From Ignavibacteriae bacterium HGW-Ignavibacteriae-2 (lineage in GTDB: Bacteria > Bacteroidota > Ignavibacteria > Ignavibacteriales > Melioribacteraceae): a DNA stretch of 42,963 nt. Location of the stretch: the NCBI GenBank assembly GCA_002839805.1, contig PGYT01000020.1, positions 1,705 through 44,667 on the forward strand. Reading direction: 5' to 3'. Under the pieces are notes generated by a model. The model ran no database searches and was not told the DNA's origin. It saw nothing but the letters and a program-made list of their open reading frames with translations. Both the position numbers and the translations under genes were made by a program. Shown here in pieces: positions 18,347-30,900 of this stretch; the first letter of the stretch is position 1; each line of letters starts with the position of its first letter.

Positions 18347-18967
18347 TTACTTTTTAATTTCAACAATACTGTTCACTGATCCGGGTACGGCACCCTTAAC
18401 TAAAATAAGATTCTTTTCAGGTATAATTTTCACAACTTTAGAACCACTCATAGTAGATTTACTATAACCAGTTCTTCCTGCCATTTTAGTACCTTTAAAG
18501 ACTCTTGAAGGATAAGAACTAGACCCAATTGAACCCGGTGCTCTTTCTCTGTCTCCTTGTCCGTGTGTTCTACCGCCAACGCCGCTGAAACCATGTCTTT
18601 TCATAACACCCTGGAAGCCTTTACCTTTGGTTAAGCCAGTAACTTTAATTTTATCACCTTCGGTAAAAATATCGACTGTTATAGAATCGCCAATTTTGTA
18701 TTCAGAAACATCAAAGCTTTTAAATTCTTTTAACACTAAAGCCGGCGTTAAATTATTTTTTGAATAATGACCTAGCTGTGGTTTGCTTACATGCTTTTCT
18801 TTCTTTTCACCGAAACCTATTTGTAAAGCATTATAACCATCTTTCTCTTTGGTTTTAATGTCCACAACACTGCACTTTTCAACGTCAATTACCGTAACCG
18901 GTACAATTGTTCCATCGGCAGTGTAAACACTAGTCATTCCTAATTTTCTTCCTAACAAACCAGGCAT
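18347..18967 (-). CDS. rplC: 50S ribosomal protein L3
   Basis: L3 is an early 23S rRNA binder whose central extension reaches the peptidyl transferase centre. I choose ATG 18967 (MPGLLGRKLGMTSVY, 206 residues). An upstream frame reaching 19000 would overlap rpsJ, and AAGGA precedes 18967 at good spacing. The extension containing VMKRHGFSGVGGRTHGQGD and RAPGSIGSSSYPSRVFKG is typical. The Gln within it is the usual methylation site in proteobacteria. Confidence 0.96.
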   Translation of the reverse strand: MPGLLGRKLGMTSVYTADGTIVPVTVIDVEKCSVVDIKTKEKDGYNALQIGFGEKKEKHVSKPQLGHYSKNNLTPALVLKEFKSFDVSEYKIGDSITVDIFTEGDKIKVTGLTKGKGFQGVMKRHGFSGVGGRTHGQGDRERAPGSIGSSSYPSRVFKGTKMAGRTGYSKSTMSGSKVVKIIPEKNLILVKGAVPGSVNSIVEIKK

Positions 18968-18977
18968 TTTGAAGTCC

Positions 18978-19286
18978 TTATAACTTAATCTCAATATCAA
19001 CTCCCGCCGGAATCTCTAATTTGCTCAAAGAATCGACGGTTTTGTTATTTGTGTTATGAATATCTATAATTCTTTTATGAGCTCTAATTTCGAACTGTTC
19101 TCTAGACTTTTTATCAACGTGAGGAGAGCGCAATACAGTGTAAACTGATCTTTTAGTTGGCAAAGGAATAGGCCCAACAACAACTGCACCAGTAGTTTTC
19201 ACTGTTTTAATAATCTTTTCAGTCGATTTATCAATCAGTATATGATCGTATGATTTTAATTTAATTCTTATCTTTTGACCAGACAA
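18978..19286 (-). CDS. rpsJ: 30S ribosomal protein S10 (NusE)
   Basis: S10 acts in the 30S head and also, as NusE, couples transcription to translation by binding NusG. The 102-residue protein starts [15 protein letters not shown] and has [20 protein letters not shown] and [13 protein letters not shown], all typical. The start is TTG at 19286, seven bases after GGAG. A GC-rich hairpin sits in the 51-base gap between it and tuf. Confidence 0.96.
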   Translation of the reverse strand: MSGQKIRIKLKSYDHILIDKSTEKIIKTVKTTGAVVVGPIPLPTKRSVYTVLRSPHVDKKSREQFEIRAHKRIIDIHNTNNKTVDSLSKLEIPAGVDIEIKL

Positions 19287-19307
19287 TTTGTCACTCCTTA
19301 AAAGTAA

Positions 19308-19328
19308 CCCGGCGGTAAAACCACCGGG
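19308..19328 (-). promoter_or_regulatory. GC-rich hairpin between tuf and rpsJ
   Basis: On the minus strand CCCGGTGGT pairs with ACCGCCGGG across a three-base loop, giving nine pairs with one G-U. It is markedly GC-rich for this region. The sequence after it (GTTACTTTTAAGGAG) has only four T residues before the rpsJ ribosome site, so it is a poor intrinsic terminator. A partial attenuator, an RNase processing point or a 3-prime protector of tuf messenger are possible. Confidence 0.7.
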
Positions 19329-19337
19329 ATAAATTTA

Positions 19338-20546
19338 TTATTCGTATATTTTAGTAACTAAGCCAGCACCAACAGTTCTTCCGCCTTCACGGATAGCGAA
19401 ACGTAAACCTTCTTCCATGGCAATTTCGCCAATCAAATCAATTTTCATTTTAACTTTATCACCAGGCATAACCATTTCTGTACCTTCAGGTAAAGTAGCA
19501 ATACCAGTAACGTCAGTTGTTCTGAAATAGAATTGAGGTCTGTATCCGGAGAAGAATGGAGTATGACGTCCGCCTTCTTCTTTTGACAAGATGTAAACTT
19601 CACCGTCAAATACTTTGTGAGGAGTAATTGAACCAGGTTTAGCTAATACCATACCTCTTTCAATTTCTTTTTTATCAATACCTCTCATAAGTACACCAGC
19701 ATTGTCACCAGCCATAGCAGAATCTAATTCCTTACGGAACATTTCAATACCGGTTACAACAGTTTTCTTGTGCATTCCAAGACCAATCAGTTCAATTTCT
19801 TCTTGAATTTTAACTTGACCTCTTTCTACTCTACCGGTTGCAACTGTACCACGACCAGTGATAGAAAAAACGTCTTCAACAGGCATCAAGAAAGGTTTAT
19901 CAACTTCTCTTGCAGGAAGAGGAATATAATCATCCACTGCAGCCATAAGTTCCCAAATGCAATTTAATCTTTCATCATCTGCAGGAACTGAATCATCCGA
20001 AGAGGCTTCCAAAGCATGTAATGCAGAGCCTTTAATTATCGGAATTTCATCGCCTGGGAATTCGTAATCAGTTAATAATTCCCTTAATTCCATTTCAACT
20101 AAATCTAACAATTCTTGGTCGTCAACCATATCAACTTTATTCATGAAAACAACCATTCTAGGCACACCAACCTGGCGGGCTAACAAAATGTGTTCTCTAG
20201 TTTGTGGCATAGGACCGTCAGTTGCAGCAACTACTAAGATAGCACCATCCATCTGAGCAGCACCTGTAATCATATTCTTAACATAGTCAGCGTGACCAGG
20301 ACAGTCAACGTGAGCATAATGTCTATTTGCTGTTGAATATTCAACGTGTGCAGTGGCTATGGTAATACCGCGTTCTCTTTCTTCTGGGGCATTATCAATA
20401 CTATCAAAAGTTCTTTTTGAAGACAAGCCTTTTTTAGCAAGAGCCATAGTGATTGCGGCTGTTAGAGTAGTCTTACCATGATCCACGTGACCAATAGTAC
20501 CTACGTTGACGTGAGGTTTACTACGATCAAATTTTTCTTTTGCCAT
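19338..20546 (-). CDS. tuf: Elongation factor Tu
   Basis: EF-Tu carries aminoacyl-tRNA to the ribosome as a GTP complex. The 402-residue protein has G1 GHVDHGKT (19-26), the switch I RGITI (T61), G3 DCPGH with the catalytic H84, and G4 NKVD (135-138). Domains 2 and 3 follow, including [14 protein letters not shown] short acidic insert ([11 protein letters not shown]) lies around residue 182-192, as in related phyla. It is the only tuf copy in the window. The tRNA cluster that carries a second copy in many bacteria has none here. Confidence 0.98.
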   Translation of the reverse strand: MAKEKFDRSKPHVNVGTIGHVDHGKTTLTAAITMALAKKGLSSKRTFDSIDNAPEERERGITIATAHVEYSTANRHYAHVDCPGHADYVKNMITGAAQMDGAILVVAATDGPMPQTREHILLARQVGVPRMVVFMNKVDMVDDQELLDLVEMELRELLTDYEFPGDEIPIIKGSALHALEASSDDSVPADDERLNCIWELMAAVDDYIPLPAREVDKPFLMPVEDVFSITGRGTVATGRVERGQVKIQEEIELIGLGMHKKTVVTGIEMFRKELDSAMAGDNAGVLMRGIDKKEIERGMVLAKPGSITPHKVFDGEVYILSKEEGGRHTPFFSGYRPQFYFRTTDVTGIATLPEGTEMVMPGDKVKMKIDLIGEIAMEEGLRFAIREGGRTVGAGLVTKIYE

Positions 20547-20576
20547 CGAGATTACTCCTTTTATTTCTAATGATAA

Positions 20577-22676
20577 TTAAACAGTTTCTTTTTTTCTATT
20601 TGATGTTTTTTCAACAATTTCATCTGTAACTGATTTTGGCGCTTCAGCATAATGTGAGAATTGCATAGAATAAATTGCTCTTCCTTGTGTTGCGCTGCGC
20701 AATGTAGTAGCGTAACCAAACATGGTGGATAAAGGCGCCAGAGCTTTAATAACTTGAGCGTCTTTACGAGCTGTAAATCCTTCTATTTTCCCACGTCGTG
20801 AGTTTAAGTCACCCATTACGTCACCCATATATTCTTCGGGTGTAATAACTTCAATACTCATCATCGGTTCCAAAAGTATTGGTTTTGCTTTTAATGCACC
20901 GGACCTAAAAGCCATGGAACCAGCTACCTTAAACGATATTTCATCAGAGTCCACATCATGGTATGAACCATCGTAAAGCTTAACTTTAACATCCACAACG
21001 GGATATCCTGCAACAACACCGTTGCGTAAAGATTCCTGTATACCATTTGACACAGGAGTAATATATTCTTTTGGAACAACACCGCCTACAATGGCATTTT
21101 CAAATTCGTATCCTTTGCCAGGTTCGTTCGGCGAAATTTCAATCCAAACATGTCCGTATTTACCACGTCCACCGGATTGTTTAACAAACTTACCTTCGGA
21201 CTGAATGGTTTGAGTAATTGTTTCTCTATAAGCAACCTGAGGTTTCCCAACATTTGCTTCAACTTTAAATTCACGTTTCATTCTATCAACTAAAATCTCA
21301 AGGTGAAGTTCACCCATACCGCTGATTAATGTTTGTGAAGTTTCATCATCAACTTTAACTTTGAAAGTAGGATCTTCGTCGGATAATTTAACTAAAGCAT
21401 CGGAAAGTTTATCCTGATCCGCTTTGGTTTTCGGTTCAATTGCAATTTGAATAACCGGTTCCGGGAAAGCCATTTTTTCAAGAACAATGGCATCATCCTG
21501 CGTACATAATGTATCACCGGTTCTTGTATGTTTAAGTCCAACTATTGCAGCTATATCGCCTACTCTAATATCCTCTAAATCTTCGCGTCTGTTAGCATGC
21601 ATTAAAAGAATTCTGCCAACTCTTTCCTTTTTACCCGAAACCGAATTAAAAATATATGATCCGGATTTTAACGATCCTGTATAAACACGCACATAAGTTA
21701 ATTTACCAACAAAAGGATCCGTCATAATTTTAAAAGCTAAAGCTGCAAATTTTTCTTCTGGATCAATTTTAAGAATCACATCATCATTATTATCGACATG
21801 ATGAGCGTGCAAATCTTCAGCGTCCAAAGGAGAAGGCAAAAAGTCAATTACTGTATCTAATAATTTCTGAACACCTTTGTTTTTGAACGAAGAGCCGCAT
21901 AAAACAGGTGTAATTTTTAATTGAATTGTAGCTTCTCTAAGTACACTTTTTACTTCATCTTCAGATATTGATTCACCCTCGAGATATTTCTCCAGGAGAG
22001 AATCGTCGATTTCACTTACCGCTTCGAGCATAATAGTTCTGTATTTATTAGCTAACGGAACTAAATCAGCTGGAATGTCTATATCTTCAAAAGTTGCGCC
22101 TTGAGTATCTTCGTGATACATTCTGGCTTTCATCGACATCAAGTCGATAACACCCTGGAATATATCTCCTTCGCCAATAGGTAAAGAAATTGGAACTGCG
22201 TTTGCGCCAAGTCTTTCTTTCATCATATCAACAGCATGATAAAAATCTGCGCCAACCCTGTCCATTTTATTTACAAATGCAATACGCGGTACTTTATATT
22301 TATCTGCCTGTCGCCAAACTGTTTCAGATTGTGGTTCAACCCCGCCAACGGCACAGAATAAAGCTATTGCTCCATCCAAAACCCTTAGTGATCGTTCAAC
22401 TTCCACAGTAAAATCAACATGGCCGGGAGTATCAATAATATTTATTTGATGATCTTTCCAAAAAGCAGTTGTAGCAGCAGAAGTAATTGTAATACCACGC
22501 TCTTTTTCCTGCTCCATCCAATCCATTGTTGCTGCGCCATCGTGAACTTCGCCCAAACGATGCACCTTACCAGTATAGAATAAAATTCTTTCTGTTGTAG
22601 TGGTTTTACCTGCATCTATGTGCGCCATAATACCAATGTTACGAACCTTGCTTATATCTACTCTTTTACCCGACAT
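20577..22676 (-). CDS. fusA: Elongation factor G
   Basis: EF-G drives translocation and, with RRF, ribosome recycling. I start at ATG 22676 ([15 protein letters not shown], 699 residues), which has AAGG seven bases upstream. The TTG one codon earlier is less likely. G1 AHIDAGKT (18-25), switch [12 protein letters not shown]3 DTPGHVDF and G4 NKMDR are all present, and the five-domain length is normal. It lies between rpsG and tuf in the str operon. Confidence 0.97.
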   Translation of the reverse strand: MSGKRVDISKVRNIGIMAHIDAGKTTTTERILFYTGKVHRLGEVHDGAATMDWMEQEKERGITITSAATTAFWKDHQINIIDTPGHVDFTVEVERSLRVLDGAIALFCAVGGVEPQSETVWRQADKYKVPRIAFVNKMDRVGADFYHAVDMMKERLGANAVPISLPIGEGDIFQGVIDLMSMKARMYHEDTQGATFEDIDIPADLVPLANKYRTIMLEAVSEIDDSLLEKYLEGESISEDEVKSVLREATIQLKITPVLCGSSFKNKGVQKLLDTVIDFLPSPLDAEDLHAHHVDNNDDVILKIDPEEKFAALAFKIMTDPFVGKLTYVRVYTGSLKSGSYIFNSVSGKKERVGRILLMHANRREDLEDIRVGDIAAIVGLKHTRTGDTLCTQDDAIVLEKMAFPEPVIQIAIEPKTKADQDKLSDALVKLSDEDPTFKVKVDDETSQTLISGMGELHLEILVDRMKREFKVEANVGKPQVAYRETITQTIQSEGKFVKQSGGRGKYGHVWIEISPNEPGKGYEFENAIVGGVVPKEYITPVSNGIQESLRNGVVAGYPVVDVKVKLYDGSYHDVDSDEISFKVAGSMAFRSGALKAKPILLEPMMSIEVITPEEYMGDVMGDLNSRRGKIEGFTARKDAQVIKALAPLSTMFGYATTLRSATQGRAIYSMQFSHYAEAPKSVTDEIVEKTSNRKKETV

Positions 22677-22689
22677 CAACTAACCTTTC

Positions 22690-23157
22690 TTACCATTTAA
22701 AGTGAGCAAACGCTTTGTTTGCCTCAGCCATTCTGTGAGTATCATCTTTTTTCTTAACTGAAGAACCTTCGCCATTAGCGGCAGCTAAAAGTTCGCTTGC
22801 TAATTTTTGAGCCATAGATTTATCTTTTCTATCGCGCGAATAATTACGAATCCACCTTAAAGCAAGCGCAGTTCTTCTTTCATGTCTAACTTCCATGGGC
22901 ACCTGATATGTTGCGCCACCAACTCTTCTGCTTCTAACTTCAACTAAAGGAGAAACATTGCTAACGGCTTTTTTGAAGACATCCAATGCCGGCTTCTTAG
23001 CACGTTTTTCGAGAATATCGAAACAATCGTAAATCATTTGTCTTGAAGTTGACTTTTTACCGTCCCACATCATATAGTTGATAAACTTCGAAACGAGAAT
23101 ATCGTTATACTTTGGATCGGATTTAATATACCTTTTTTCTGCTCTTCTCTTTCTCAT
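22690..23157 (-). CDS. rpsG: 30S ribosomal protein S7
   Basis: S7 nucleates the 30S head and contacts E-site tRNA. In E. coli it also represses the str operon. The 155-residue length is typical. It starts MRKRRAEKRYIKSDPKYND and contains KKPALDVFKKAVSNVSPLVEVRSRRVGG in the standard place, ending HRMAEANKAFAHFKW. It follows rpsL by 8 bases. Confidence 0.97.
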   Translation of the reverse strand: MRKRRAEKRYIKSDPKYNDILVSKFINYMMWDGKKSTSRQMIYDCFDILEKRAKKPALDVFKKAVSNVSPLVEVRSRRVGGATYQVPMEVRHERRTALALRWIRNYSRDRKDKSMAQKLASELLAAANGEGSSVKKKDDTHRMAEANKAFAHFKW

Positions 23158-23165
23158 AATACTCT

Positions 23166-23540
23166 TTACTTTTTAGGTTTTTTTGTACCGTATTTTGAGC
23201 GGCCTTTTTTTCTATCATCAACACCGCTAGTGTCTAACGTACCTCGTATAATGTGGTATCTTACTCCAGGTAAATCTTTAACTCTACCACCTCTTATCAA
23301 AACAATAGAGTGTTCCTGCAGATTATGTCCTTCTCCAGGTATATATGCAGTAACTTCCATTCCATTTGTAAGTCTAACACGTGCAACTTTTCTTAAAGCC
23401 GAATTAGGTTTTTTAGGCGTAGTGGTATAAACTCGAGTACACACGCCTCTTTTCTGAGGACATGCATTCAAAGCCGGGGCTTTGTTCTTCGAAGTTATTA
23501 CCTTCCTACCTTTTCTAACCAACTGGTTTATTGTTGGCAC
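23166..23540 (-). CDS. rpsL: 30S ribosomal protein S12
   Basis: S12 sits at the decoding centre. The 124-residue protein is standard, with [19 protein letters not shown] and [16 protein letters not shown]43 and K88, whose mutation gives streptomycin resistance in other bacteria, are unchanged, so this is a wild-type streptomycin-sensitive allele. The start is GTG at 23540, six bases after a strong GGAGGT. An ATG in that region is out of frame. It is the first gene after a good promoter candidate. Confidence 0.97.
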   Translation of the reverse strand: MPTINQLVRKGRKVITSKNKAPALNACPQKRGVCTRVYTTTPKKPNSALRKVARVRLTNGMEVTAYIPGEGHNLQEHSIVLIRGGRVKDLPGVRYHIIRGTLDTSGVDDRKKGRSKYGTKKPKK

Positions 23541-23585
23541 TGAACTACCTCCATTAAAATAAAGTGCTTAAAAATTCAGACGCTC

Positions 23586-23614
23586 AATTTAGGTCTTTTC
23601 TTTAATAAAGTCAA
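23586..23614 (-). promoter_or_regulatory. Candidate promoter for rpsL-rpsG-fusA-tuf
   Basis: In the 101-base gap between rpoC and rpsL the minus strand reads TTGACT (23609-23614), 17 bases, then TAAATT (23586-23591). The -35 matches five of six of the general consensus and the -10 four of six. Transcription would start near 23579, giving an untranslated leader of about 40 bases. I see no terminator after rpoC, so this is likely an internal boost rather than the only source. Confidence 0.55.
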
Positions 23615-23641
23615 GCAACGAAATCTAATTTTATTCGGTTT

Positions 23642-26600
23642 TTATTCCGTTTTCGCCGCTTCTTTTTCTTCAATATTCGATTCTTCAATAACTTCAGCCA
23701 ATTCAGGTACTTCTTCGTTAGCCAAAATTATTTTTTTGTATTTTTTCAGTCCCGTTCCTGCTGGAATAAGGTGACCCATTACAACATTTTCTTTTAATCC
23801 ATTTAACGAGTCAACTTTAGCTTCAATAGCCGCGTTAGTTAATACTTTAGTTGTTTCCTGGAACGAAGCGGCGGATATGAAACTTTCAGTAGAAAGAGCA
23901 GCCTGAGTAATGCCGAGTAAAGTATTATCGAAAGTTGCCGATTCTGCATCGCGAGCAACCATTTCAGATTTACCTTTTCTTACCAAATCTGCATTAACTT
24001 CTCTAAATTTAGCGCGGGTAATTAATTGACCGGCGGTAAATCTTGATGCGCTTGGATCTTCAATATAAACCATTCCTCTGATTTTATCATTTTCATCAAC
24101 AACTCTAACTCTGTCTATATAATCCTCATCAATAAATTTGGTTTCGCCTGCAGAAATAATCCTTAACTTCTGAAGCATTTGTTTAACTATCACTTCAATG
24201 TGTTTATCATTAATTTTAACACCCTGCAATCGATATACTTCCTGAATCTCGTTTACAAGATATTCCTGCACAGCGTTAGTACCTTTAATTTTAAGGATAT
24301 CATGCGGATTAATTGGACCATCAGTAATTTTTTCACCTGCTGGAATTTCGTCGCCTTCCTGAACAAGTATGTGTTTACCATAAGCAACACTGTAAACTTT
24401 CTGATCCATACCATCGAGAGATTCCACAATAATTTCGCGAGAACCTTTTTTACGAACTCCAAACTTAACGATACCTTCAATTTCGGAAACAACCGCTGGG
24501 TCATGAGGACTTCGTGCCTCAAATAATTCAGTTACTCTTGGAAGACCACCAGTGATGTCCCTGCTTTTTGCAGCTGATTTTGAAATTTTAGCTAAAATGG
24601 TTCCTGCTTGTATTGTTTCATTTTCGTCTACCGACAAGTATGCCCGGTTAGGTAAGTTAAATATTTTTTCGTGACCGTTTTCATCAGTAACAACAATACT
24701 TGGAGTTAAATTTTTATCCTTGGATTCAATTATAACTTTTTGAACGTGTCCTGTTTGCTCATCGGCTACCTGCTGGAAAGTAACATTTTCAACTAAATCT
24801 ATAAAACGAACTTTTCCACCTGTATCTGTAAGAATAACCGCGTTATAAGGATCATGATTGTATAATGATTGACCTTTTTTGATACTAGCATTGTCTTCGA
24901 CCATAAGTTCAGAACCATAAGGGATTTCGTATTTCTTTAATTGTCTGTCGTCCTGATCAAAAAGACCTAATGAACCTCTTCGTCCAATAACTACTTTTAC
25001 TTTACCGAAGAAGTCTGTTTTTTCAACAAAATTAATTTTATCATATTTAACAATACCTTCGACACTTGCGTCAACTTGCGATTGAGATGCAATACGTGAT
25101 GAAGTACCGCCAAGATGGAAAGTACGAAGCGTAAGCTGAGTACCAGGTTCACCAATGGATTGAGCAGCAATAATACCTACGGCTTCACCAACTTCAACAA
25201 GATGACCGGTCGTTAAATTACGTCCATAACATTTTGCGCAAACCCCTCTTTTCGATTCACAGGTTAGTACAGTCCTTATATATACAGAATCGATTAAAGA
25301 GTCGTCTATTTGTTCGGCTACTTCTTCACCAATTAATTCACCGGCTTCAATAATAATTTCATCTGTTTTCGGATCATAAATATCTTCCTGCGCAACACGA
25401 CCAGTAATTCGTTCTGCCAACGGCTCTCTTTCCAATTCTACGTCTTTTAATGCCGACATGTAAACGCCTCGGATAGTACCGCAGTCTATTTCAGATATAA
25501 TTACATCCTGAGCAACATCGCATAATCTTCTAGTAAGATAACCGGCGTCAGCTGTTTTAAGAGCTGTATCGGCCAAACCTTTTCTAGCACCGTGAGTAGA
25601 AATAAAATATTCCAAAACGGAGAGGCCTTCTTTAAAGTTAGCCACGATAGGATTCTCAATAATTTCGCCCGATTGACCAGTTAAACTCTTTTGAGGTTTC
25701 ATCATTAAACCTCGCATACCAGCCAACTGACGCACTTGTTCCTGAGAACCTCGCGCACCCGAGTCAACCATCATATGCAAAGAGTTAAACCCACCCTGAT
25801 CAGATTTAATTTTATCCATGAGGGTCTTACTAACATTGTTAGTGGTATGTGTCCAAACGTCAATTATTTTATTATAACGTTCAGCGTCAGTAATCAAACC
25901 CTGTTCGTGTTCGTTTAATATCGCACTAACTTTTTTGTTTGAATCCTCAATTAATTTCACTTTTTCATCGGGAATAAGCATATCGCTAAAACTGATTGAA
26001 ATTCCTGCAGCAGTAGAGTATCTGTAACCCAACGCTTTCAGATTATCCAAAAAGTTTGCAGTAACTTCGTTACCCAATTTTATAAACATTTTATATATAA
26101 AGCCGCTGAATACTTTTTTAACAAGAAGCTCGTTCCAGTATCCCATTTCCGGAGGTACAATCTGGTTGAATATTATTCTGCCGATAGTTGTTTCAATAAG
26201 TTTGCCTTTCATCTTAACTTTAACTCTGGCATGAAGTTCAACTATTTTTGTATCGTAGGCAATAATTGCTTCCTCGGCATCGTTAAAAATCAAACCTTCC
26301 CCGATGGCGCCGCTTTTTACTTTTGTAAGATAATAACAGCCCAAAACTATGTCCTGTGTAGGAACAACAATTGGACTTCCGTTTTGAGGCGACAATATAT
26401 TATGGCTGGAAAGCATTAACAAAGAAGCTTCTAATTGAGCTTCGAAAGATAATGGTACATGCACAGCCATCTGGTCACCATCAAAGTCGGCGTTAAATGC
26501 AGTACAAACCATTGGATGCAATTGAATAGCTTTTCCGTCAATTAATAAAGGCTGAAACGCCTGAATACCTAATCTATGCAGAGTAGGAGCGCGGTTTAAC

Positions 26601-27898
26601 ATAACTGGATGTCCCTGGATCAGCTTTTCAAGAATATCCCATATTGCCGGATCTTTCCTGTCAACAGCTTTCCTGGCACTTTTTACCGTTTTAAAATGTC
26701 CGCGTTCAATAAGTTTTCGGATTATAAAAGGTTTAAAAAGTTCAACTGCCATATCTTTTGGCAAACCGCACTGATGCAGTTTTAATTCCGGACCTACAAC
26801 AATAACAGATCGGCCGGAGTAATCAACTCGTTTACCGAGCAGATTTTGACGGAACCTGCCTTGTTTACCCTTTAACATGTCACTCAGAGATTTAAGAGGT
26901 CTGTTTCCATCGCTTCTTACAGCGCTGGCTCTTCTTGAGTTATCGAACAAAGCGTCAACAGCTTCCTGAAGCATTCTTTTTTCGTTTCTAAGAATTACTT
27001 CCGGCGCTTTAATATCTATTAATCTTTTTAATCTATTGTTTCTAATTATCACTCTTCTGTAAAGATCGTTCAAATCGCTGGTCGCAAAACGTCCGCCTTC
27101 TAGAGGAACCAAAGGTCTAAGTTCCGGTGGAATAACTGGAACAACACTTAGCACCATCCACTCTGGTTTGTTAGGAACTTTTCCTTCGTGCTCGCGGAAA
27201 GCTTCTAAAACTCTTAGTCTTTTAAGAAGATCATTTCTTTTTTGTTGAGAAGTTTCGTTAGCAAGTTGAGCTTTTAGTGTTCTGAATGTCTCTTCAACAT
27301 CAATACTTTTAAGAAGTTCTCTTACTCCTTCACCACCAATTTTTGCAAGAAACTTGTTTGGATCATTATCATCAAGAGAATCGTTATTGTGGGGTAAAGT
27401 GTTAACTATTTCAAAATACTGATCTTCAGAAATAAGATCTTTTTCCTTAAGTCCGGTTGGACCCGGGTTTATAACAACATACGATTCGTAATAAATTATT
27501 TTCTCGAGTTCCTTAGTTGTCATTCCAATAATATTACCAATTTTTGAAGGCAATGCTTTGAAAAACCAAATATGAACAACAGGAACAGCCAAACCCAAGT
27601 GTCCCATTCTTTCTCTTCGGACACTTTTTAAAGTTACTTCCACACCGCATCTATCGCAAACAATCCCTTTATAACGAATACCTTTATATTTACCGCAGGC
27701 GCATTCCCAGTCTTTAACCGGTCCAAAAATCTTTTCACAAAACAAGCCGTCTTTTTCGGGTCTAAAAGATCTATAATTTATAGTTTCTGGTTTTGTTACT
27801 TCACCATGAGATCTGGATAAAATATCATCAGGACTTGCTAAACTAATTGTCAGCTTATCTATCTGTTTTATTTTAGATTCTTGAGTTCTTAACCTCAT
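23642..27898 (-). CDS. rpoC: RNA polymerase beta-prime subunit
   Basis: RpoC holds the catalytic magnesium of RNA polymerase. At 1418 residues it is full length. The N-terminal zinc site is C66, C68, C81, C84. The active site [11 protein letters not shown] is near residue 470. The second zinc cluster is in IDCGTI (about 805) and [11 protein letters not shown] (about 880-890). The trigger-loop region and the conserved [20 protein letters not shown] follow. The C-terminus is acidic. The start is 37 bases after rpoB. Confidence 0.98.
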   Translation of the reverse strand: MRLRTQESKIKQIDKLTISLASPDDILSRSHGEVTKPETINYRSFRPEKDGLFCEKIFGPVKDWECACGKYKGIRYKGIVCDRCGVEVTLKSVRRERMGHLGLAVPVVHIWFFKALPSKIGNIIGMTTKELEKIIYYESYVVINPGPTGLKEKDLISEDQYFEIVNTLPHNNDSLDDNDPNKFLAKIGGEGVRELLKSIDVEETFRTLKAQLANETSQQKRNDLLKRLRVLEAFREHEGKVPNKPEWMVLSVVPVIPPELRPLVPLEGGRFATSDLNDLYRRVIIRNNRLKRLIDIKAPEVILRNEKRMLQEAVDALFDNSRRASAVRSDGNRPLKSLSDMLKGKQGRFRQNLLGKRVDYSGRSVIVVGPELKLHQCGLPKDMAVELFKPFIIRKLIERGHFKTVKSARKAVDRKDPAIWDILEKLIQGHPVMLNRAPTLHRLGIQAFQPLLIDGKAIQLHPMVCTAFNADFDGDQMAVHVPLSFEAQLEASLLMLSSHNILSPQNGSPIVVPTQDIVLGCYYLTKVKSGAIGEGLIFNDAEEAIIAYDTKIVELHARVKVKMKGKLIETTIGRIIFNQIVPPEMGYWNELLVKKVFSGFIYKMFIKLGNEVTANFLDNLKALGYRYSTAAGISISFSDMLIPDEKVKLIEDSNKKVSAILNEHEQGLITDAERYNKIIDVWTHTTNNVSKTLMDKIKSDQGGFNSLHMMVDSGARGSQEQVRQLAGMRGLMMKPQKSLTGQSGEIIENPIVANFKEGLSVLEYFISTHGARKGLADTALKTADAGYLTRRLCDVAQDVIISEIDCGTIRGVYMSALKDVELEREPLAERITGRVAQEDIYDPKTDEIIIEAGELIGEEVAEQIDDSLIDSVYIRTVLTCESKRGVCAKCYGRNLTTGHLVEVGEAVGIIAAQSIGEPGTQLTLRTFHLGGTSSRIASQSQVDASVEGIVKYDKINFVEKTDFFGKVKVVIGRRGSLGLFDQDDRQLKKYEIPYGSELMVEDNASIKKGQSLYNHDPYNAVILTDTGGKVRFIDLVENVTFQQVADEQTGHVQKVIIESKDKNLTPSIVVTDENGHEKIFNLPNRAYLSVDENETIQAGTILAKISKSAAKSRDITGGLPRVTELFEARSPHDPAVVSEIEGIVKFGVRKKGSREIIVESLDGMDQKVYSVAYGKHILVQEGDEIPAGEKITDGPINPHDILKIKGTNAVQEYLVNEIQEVYRLQGVKINDKHIEVIVKQMLQKLRIISAGETKFIDEDYIDRVRVVDENDKIRGMVYIEDPSASRFTAGQLITRAKFREVNADLVRKGKSEMVARDAESATFDNTLLGITQAALSTESFISAASFQETTKVLTNAAIEAKVDSLNGLKENVVMGHLIPAGTGLKKYKKIILANEEVPELAEVIEESNIEEKEAAKTE

Positions 27899-27935
27899 GA
27901 GTCATCTCCTTAATAGAGTTAAAAAATTTGTTTAA

Positions 27936-30900
27936 CTAGTTGATCTTGATATCGAGACCCAAACCTTGGAGCTCTTTGATCAAAACGTTAAACGATTCCG
28001 GTATACCGGGTTTTTGCAAATTTTCACCTTTAACAATCGATTCATATGCCTTAGCTCTACCTGTAACATCATCACTCTTTATGGTTAAGATTTCCTGTAA
28101 TACATGGGCAGCGCCATAACCTTCGAGCGCCCAGACCTCCATTTCACCGAACCTTTGTCCACCGAACTGAGCTTTACCGCCTAAAGGTTGTTGTGTAATT
28201 AAAGAGTATGGTCCAATTGACCGAGCATGAATTTTATCATCAACCATATGTCCAAGTTTAAGCATATAAATATATCCGCAAGTTACCGGCTGATGGAATC
28301 TTTCTCCGGAACGACCGTCTATTAAAGCAGCTTTACTACCAACAGGCAGATTAGCTTTTTCAATCCATGCATCAATATCGGCAATACCAGCGCCATCAAA
28401 AATAGGGGTTTCAAAACGAACGCCTAAATTTTTACCAACCCAACCTAGAGCGGTTTCGTAAAGCTGTCCCAAATTCATTCGGGAAGGCACACCCAACGGA
28501 TTTAATATAATATCCACTGGAGTTCCATCCTCAAGGTATGGCATATCTTCCGCCGGAACAACTTTGGCAACAACACCTTTATTACCATGACGTCCAGCCA
28601 TTTTATCACCAACTGAAAGTTTACGTTTTTTAGCAACATAAACTTTAGCTAATTGAACGATACCTGGAGCCAGTTCGTCGCCGCTTTGAATTTTTAATTT
28701 TTCGCGTTTATATTCCTCTTCAATATCGGCTCTGATCCTAAAATAATTTGAGAACAACAGTTTTACCATGTCGCTCTGTTTTTTAGCAGTGAACCATTCC
28801 TGTGTATAGTCTAACTTAGTAACATCATCGATATCTAAAAATGTGCTGTCTTTAATAACCGTACCATTTCTTAAAACAATGGAACCATCTAAATCACGAA
28901 TTCCTGAAGTAGTATTTCCAGCGCATATTTTAGTAAGTTTCTGTATTAATTTGTTATAATGAGCATTTTTTTGCTTTTCAAATTCATGTTCAAGTTGATC
29001 AAGTTGCTTCTTCTCAAGCTTTTTAGAATCTGCATCTTTTCTTTTTCTACTGAACAAACGTGTTTTAATAATTGTGCCTTTTAATCCAGGAGGCGCTTTG
29101 AGAGAAGCATCTTTAACATCACCAGCTTTATCCCCGAAGATAGCTTTAAGTAATTTTTCTTCTGGAGTTGGGTCTGTTTCACCTTTAGGGGTAATTTTAC
29201 CAATTAGAATATCGCCTTCTTTCACTTCGGCGCCTTCCATAATAATGCCGTTTTCATCGAGATTTTTAGTGGCTTCTTCACTGACGTTTGGTATATCCCG
29301 TGTCAATTCCTCTTCACCACGTTTGGTTTCACGAACCTGAAGCTCAAATTCTTCTATATGAATTGATGTATAAACATCATCGGCTACAAGTCTTTCACTT
29401 ATAACGATAGCGTCCTCAAAGTTATATCCTCGCCAGGGCATAAATGCAACCAACACATTTTTTCCAAGGGCTAATTCGCCATTATCAATTGAAGGACCGT
29501 CGGCTAACACCTGATCTTTTTTGACCTTTTGTCCGGAACGCACAATAACTTTCTGATTAAAACAAGTTTCCTGATTAGTTCCGTTAAATTTATTTAGAGT
29601 GTATTCTACTCTTCTCTCATCATCGAATCCTGTTAATGCTTCAAAACTATCGGCATCAACATCATATTTTACAACTATTTTAATCGCATCCGCATATTCA
29701 ACTATACCATTGCCTTCAGCTACTATCATAGATCTGGAGTCATGGGCAATTTTATATTCCATGCCAGTACCAACAAGCGGGGCTTCGGTAACCATTAAAG
29801 GAACTGCCTGACGTTGCATATTGGAACCCATCAATGCGCGGTTAGCGTCATCATGTTCCAAAAAAGGAATTAATGAAGCTGCTGCGCTAACAATTTGAGA
29901 AGGAGCAACATCCATATATTGTAATTCTTTTGGCAGAACAACAGGAAACTCTCCCTTATGACGGCATTTTACTCGTTCACGTATAAAATTTCCTTGTTCA
30001 TCAATTGGAGCGTTTGCCTGAGCAATTGTATATTCGTCTTCCTGATCTGCGCTTAAATAATCAACAGTTTTAGTGACTCTACCGTCAACTACTTTTCTGT
30101 AAGGAGTTTCTAAAAATCCAAATTCGTTAACTCTTGAATAAATTGTTAATGAAGAAATAAGACCGATATTTGGACCCTCTGGAGTTTCAATTGGACACAA
30201 TCTTCCGTAATGCGAGTGATGCACGTCGCGAACCTCAAAACCAGCTCGTTCCCTTGTTAAACCTCCCGGTCCAAGAGCAGAAATTCTTCTTTTGTGTGTA
30301 AGCTCCGATAATGGGTTAGTTTGATCCATAAACTGAGATAATTGGTTGGTTCCGAAGAATGCGTTTATTACACTGCTTATTGTACGGGCATTAACGAGAT
30401 CCTGAGGCTGCATATTTTCTGTATCACGCATATTCATTCGCTCGCGTATTGTTCTGGCCATTCTGGCCAAACCAACGTTGTACTGCTGCATTAATTGTTC
30501 GCCAACTGTACGAACACGTCTGTTGCCTAAGTGATCTATATCGTCTACGTTAACATTGCCATTCTTCAAAAGAATGATGTTTTTCATAATAGCAACAATA
30601 TCTTCCACAGTAAGAACTTTAATTTCAACAGGAATAGAAAGTCCCAACTTGTCGTTCATTCTAAAACGACCAACTTCGCCTAAATCGTATCTTTTTTCAT
30701 TAAAGAACAATTTATCAATTAAAGATTGTGCTGCATCAACATCCGGAGCCTCACCTGATCTCAATTGTCTGTAAATAGCGAATAAAGATTCTTCTTTAGT
30801 TTTAGAGATATCTTTTCTTAATGTATTTAGAATTAAGTCCTGATCAACTGTTGTTTCAGAACTTATAAGTTTAATTTCATCAATAGATGAAGATTTAATT

